Below the pieces are notes generated by a model, which did not search any database, was not told the DNA's origin, and worked only from the letters and a program-made list of their open reading frames with translations. A stretch of 64,000 nucleotides of DNA from Anadara kagoshimensis. Lineage: Eukaryota > Mollusca > Bivalvia > Arcoida > Arcidae. Of this stretch, positions 55,452 through 61,400 are shown one piece after another (position 1 is the first letter of the stretch; each line of letters begins with the position of its first letter). Location: the NCBI GenBank assembly GCA_021292105.1, contig CM037870.1, forward strand, positions 44,038,576-44,102,575, written 5' to 3'. A program made the position numbers and the translations under genes.

Positions 55452-58400
55452 GCATGTGACAAAGCGATTCACTTATTTTATCTAAAAAAGCATTTTTAGA
55501 AAAAATGGAATTTCAATTTTTTTAATACATTTTTACTGTTATATTTTTTGAAATTCTAGAATTTTTAAAATCCTTAACTTTAATAGAATTTTGATTCCCT
55601 TTGAGAACCCTAGCAATTTTTTTTAAAGCCAACCATGGCTCTTATATATCTCTTTTTACCATCTCCTTCCTTGTGAGAAGGTTAAAATCAAAAATCATTA
55701 ATTAGAGTGTGAATATTTTTTTCAATGTTCTTTCATGTGGTTCAGAACATGTATTTTTGTATGTCTTCAAATTTTGTTGTTTTTTTCTAGTTCTTTATGT
55801 TGTGGGCTTTATTGGATCTTAATAATTCTGAATTTTAATAGTAATCTGCCACTTGAACTTGTCCATTGATTTAAATGTATTGTGCTGTTTGTTTTGCATG
55901 TTCTTAGTGGTAAATATATCTTTTATTTTTTGTTTTTTAATTACATTTTAGGTATTTGTATATTTAGTTGGGTTATGTTGTAAATGTAGATTAAAACAGC
56001 ATAATACATTTAAACAAACATTGTCTTTTTATCCTAAACTTGCATCAGTCTTATAAATTGTTGATCGAGACAGACACATGTTGTGTCCCCCAAACCAAGT
56101 GGGAGGGAATGGGGCATATAATGTATGTTCCATTTCCTCTGCCAACATTTTGTCCCCCCTTTCCTCGAAAACTATTTAGCGGATCTTTATAAAAACTTCA
56201 AAGGAGCAATCTTTGGGTGGAGTAGATGTGCCATTTGGCTATTCATATTTCTAACATGCGAATGGTTGGGGGTCAATGGACTATTGTGACCAAATGGTCT
56301 AAAGCACAGTCGCTTATCTCTCAAGTTTGTAACCTACTTAAAGAAATCCTAGGGTGAAAAAGTTTGTCAGTTTTCTTGTTGTGGGTCTAGTTTTCTGTTG
56401 GTACTCTAGGTTCCCTCACTATCTGAGAAACGACTATTTCCATATCAGTGAAAAATATTTGGGACATGAAACACCATTATGTCACTCTGGAAGTCTTGTT
56501 ATATTCTAAATAATGCACAGGAAAGAATGATCCTGATTAAATGCCAAGGTCAAAAAGATTTTTCCATGCTGGGTAATTTGCTATGCAAATTAGATAAGGA
56601 TACTGTTAAAACAATCATATTTCTGCCCCGCCATCCCTAGTAGCCATACATAACCATAAGCATAGTTAGTATATCTATTTATTTTTTTCTCAAAAATTTT
56701 CAGTTACAATGCACTGTATGTATATGTGTATTTACCAGTAATATTTCTGTTGTGCGAACCTTATTTCTTGTTTACACCGTGTAATGTTGTTTGTTTTACA
56801 GAATGATGATGTATTTTTGCATTTTATCACGTTTTTATATATTGGTGTGAATTTAGATTTATCCCTACTTTATCACCACCACTACACCTTAACAACAAAA
56901 CTTCAAATCGTGCAGGATAATGTTAGCAAAACGATCATTTCATGCATCAGTTATTGTCTTAATTATAAGTTACAATAATTATCAAACAATTGATGAAATT
57001 TGAGATATAATTGTAAAAAGATTTTCATTTAAACAAAATCATAAACAAAAACAAAATAACCAACAAAAAGAAAGAACAAAAATTACTATAACATGATGTC
57101 CCAAAAACAAATCAGCGTTTTATAAATACAACTTTTCGTACTTTTCTTGATCAACAGAAGTCCAGACAGTGGATTGAACTCTTTGGAGTAAATTCAGAGG
57201 TATCAAAACTAATTATATGGATGTTGGAATGTATCTTCACATAATCACTCTTCATTCTCTCTCTTCTTAATAAAAAAGAATTGGTTAGCTACATGTTAAA
57301 GGGAGAATACTCTTCTTTATAAACAGCAGCCAATAAAATAGCTACATTACAGACTTTGATTCTTGTATCTTAATTAAATAATCATCTTTAACATTTAACT
57401 TCTATATTCAAGTCTTTTAAATTATTGTATGTATATATAGTTAGTGAACTCATTTAACAGAAAAGGAACATGTATTAAATTAATCTTCTTCCTAAAAATC
57501 TAAATTATCATTCTTGCATGTACAATTTTTTTAAAACTTTGAAAAGTTACAAAAAGTTAAACCTTTGTTTTTTAATATTTCAAACTTTTTTTACAATAGG
57601 ATAGGATATGTCTGTAGTATTATCATAGATAAACTCTGACTGAGCTAAATTAACAATAAAACAAAAGATTTGGCCATCTCACTTAGATCTTTATATTATA
57701 TTTCTGTATGTATATTACGCATGGGGCATGTTTTGTATAAAAAACTATATTAGTTTATTCCTCAATAATATTATAGATATTGATTGAATATATGGTACCG
57801 GTACATTAAAATTTAATATACAATTTTAACAGTATTGTTACCTAGATGTTTAAAAAATAAATACTAAAAAAAATGTAATGAACTAAATTTTGTTATGAAT
57901 ATCTAGACTATACATGTGAGACAGTTTCCTGAGTTAAGATGAATAATACTTAAATATCTGTTTTACCGTTAATGGTAAATATCTGTTTTACCGTTAATGG
58001 TAAATATCTGTTTTACCATTAATGGTACATGTATTATATGTATATATGAAGTATACAGTTTTGTACCGACTCAAAATAATTTATGGTTTATGAATAGCTT
58101 TTAGATACAGTACAGACCTGTCAAACTTTTAACACTGAGCTAAGAAAAAGGAGTGTGGCTGCCAAGTGGCCAAGGTATGGATGGCTGGTGTCTGCATAGC
58201 TGCTGAGTAGCTTTTGGCTTAAAGGCTGCAGAGAGATGGATAGCTGCTGTGAAAAAGCTGCCGAGGAATAGCTAAAGAGGTGACCATGTGCGCTGTTGAT
58301 TTTGCACAAGTTATTCATTAGCTTAATGTTAAAATTTTGTAAGGTCTGTACTGTAAGCCATGGATGTAAAACTTATAATGATTATCTTATATTTTCATCT

Positions 58401-61400
58401 ATTACTTTTATATATAGAACATATTAAACTTATTTGCATATTTGTTGCCTTTTATTTCAAGAACCAGGTGCAAACCCCAGCAGTTCCGCCAAAACAAATA
58501 AGTGTTGTTGAAGAAGATCGCTTCAGCCTTAGACCCATTGGTCCAGGCGTACAGCCTCTGGAACCAGAAGGTGGTTCACAAAGTGGCACTCTTGGAAGGG
58601 CAACCACACCAAGCTTCCCTGTCAGCCCAGTAGCTTCTGCAGGTAAAGAAAGATTTATCTCAATATATATATGGTTATTTGTTGATCTGTTTATTTGTAT
58701 ATCATCTTGTTATAAATGCAAATTCATGTAAATTTATTGGTTTAGGAATTTTGAAAAATGCATTGTAGAGTTAACAATCCATTGAAGCATAATTGTTTAT
58801 CAACATGCCGTTTTAGTCATTAAAAATGCAATGATGTAAAATTAAGATCACCTCCATCAAGCCTTACAGCTGCCCTTTCAGGGAATTCAAAGCATATATG
58901 CTATGAAACTTCTCCAAACAATTTGTGAGGGACTTAAGGTTCTAACATGTTTATTTTAGAGGGCTCTGAACAAGTCTGTATAGAAGAACTTGCCTCAAGT
59001 GACAATCATATGTGCAGAGTAAAACTACATCTGTTAGATGGATCGTAAAAGATATACATGTAATTTTTTTCTGACAGCTCTCTGTTATTGACATTAAAAT
59101 TGACAGGGGGCCAGTAGCCCATAGCTCCTAATATATGGCAGAACCACTAAATTTTACACATTTTAGCTTGGTACAATTTCTTTTCTGAAGTAAGTTGGAG
59201 TCTAAACTCATAAATAGTAAAGCATCATCCCTGAACTTTCTGGAGTATAGAGACTTAACATAGTTGGAGTTTAGAGACTATTTATTCATTTGATACTGAT
59301 TATCTCCCTTGAAAATTTGAAATTTTTCAGGCGCTTTTGATTTTAGAGATTATAGTAAGTAGCGAGTCAGATTTTAGGTTTGTTGACATGATGAGTTTGA
59401 CAAAATAAAACTGTATAATATTTTATTTACTACTGTCCAACAGCTGTTATAATATCTGCTTCTTATCACCATGGAAACATATCTTATTATTTCTGCGGCT
59501 TTCATCCTGATTTTTTTTTTCTTTTCTTTTTTAATTTACTAATTGGATGTCCATTGTTTGTTTCTCTGATTAAAATTTAAGATTTTAGAATTAAAAAAAA
59601 GACAAATAGGGAAAGTGTTGGGGATTGGTATTTAGGTCTAGCTGTTCTATTTACCCCCTCTGCAATTTATAACAAGTTTAAGGATTCATTCATTAGGTTT
59701 TCTCTTAGTTATTGGTTAATTTTCACCAAAATGGTCTTATTTTCCCTAAACAAATACTTGCTTTTAATTAAAATAGAACAAATTGAGAATTTAAAATGTG
59801 TGTCTGTATGACTGTGTTTTTGTTTTTTAATGTTTGTTTTGGTTTTAAACTTGTGGTATTAAACAGTTAGTTAAATTAACTTTGTTCTAACAGAGATGTT
59901 GATACAATCGGTGCATGAAAAAGTGCGGCGGATGTCACTCGGATCTAGGAGCGATCTGCATGGTAACTACAACATTCAATTTAACCTCTTGTAATTAAAC
60001 TTTTTATGTTACAGAGCTATGAATGTTGTATTTGCACCTTAAACTTTTAGTTTTGACCTTTTGTTTTTACCATCGACCTTTAATTTAACCCTTGTATAGC
60101 TATTTTTAGGCTGCCTTGTTGAGTTTTTCTTAATTTGCTGTTTTTAAAACTTTTCAATGCTTAGGAAATTTTCAATCAAAGATTTTTATAGATGGCACAA
60201 GGAATCAGATTCCAGGAGCTTTATTCAGTTTTTAGGGTTGTTGAACAGAAGCTGCAGTAAATAAACTGCATGTTGTTGTGGCTATCTTCAGAAGAAAAAA
60301 ATTATAATTGGCTGTGATAATTTTATGTTGAATATGTAATGTTAATGTTTTGTTTATTGTTTATTATTTCAAGTTGTTTTGTTTATTTCACTTTGCTGTT
60401 CTTTGTTTTTACTCCCTTTTTGTTTATTTGCCATTTTAAGGTCTTTGTCTTTTATGCAACAAATATGACTGTAATAATTTAGTTTTTTGTATCATTCGTG
60501 TGATATGTTAAAATTTGGCAGATGTGTATTTTCTCATTAAATTCATGTCCTATTTAAAACATGCTTATAGACAATGGATTCCAATTACCCAACTGAGATC
60601 TTGTTCTTATATAACTGACCAAGTTTTTTTATAACCAGGAAAAAAAGGAAAACAACATTATATCTCTGACCAAAGAAAAACTTATAATCTCCTATAATAT
60701 TTGTAAGATCCTGTATATATAACCTATAATACATTTATTTGTATGATCCTGTATCGTGTAACCTCTATTGTAACCCAGTATAGAAAACCCAAGCATGTAT
60801 AATGATATGTACTATACCAAGTTTAAAACTAAGAAACTTAAATTAACATAACTGTAGATGTTTGTAAAAATGTCCTGTTTAACTGGCCTGTACCTCATGT
60901 CTCTGGCATGAGAGTTAATGTAAAGTGACCTTTGATGCCCAGTGATGAAGTTTTTGATGGACCAATTAATTATAAAAACAAAGTAAGCTTATTGATCCAT
61001 CCAGTAAACTGTTGGTACATGCAATTTGTATAAAAATAAGTTCATTAGTAACTGGTAACTGATAACAATTGATTCCCATAAAGCATGTCCTTGTCTTGCA
61101 TCCTGGTATAAGGGAGACAACTCTAAATTTTTCTTTCAATCCTTGGTGTAAGGGAGACAACTCTTAAGTTTTTCTTCTATTGAATGTTGGGATGCACTTT
61201 CTTCATACATGACAATTAGTATGCACCACTGAGGTGACATTACTTTGGAATTTGACTGGGAAATATTAATATTATGAACTACAAGGCTAAGAAACAATAT
61301 AAATTTTAGAAATGAATTAAGCATGTCTCAATTAACTTCAAAAAATACCACCAGTGTATTTTACCGTTAGTACATCTAGAACCATTTGAAAAGATTTGTT

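Larger units (their letters stand above)
55303..58461 (+). other. Intron 14 (3.2 kb)
   Basis: GTATGT...TTTTATTTCAAG. Contains a T16A40 tract, a family A copy, a SINE-like copy, a 25-bp triple repeat and a MITE2 copy ending ~106 bases before exon 15. A possible 9-nt exon at 56802 was considered and not accepted. Confidence 0.7.

Noticed and set aside
56802..56810. Possible 9-nt exon AATGATGAT between TTTTACAG and GTATTT
   Set aside because: Phase 0 would fit, but the donor is weak, nothing is conserved, and exon 14 joins exon 15 directly in phase 0.
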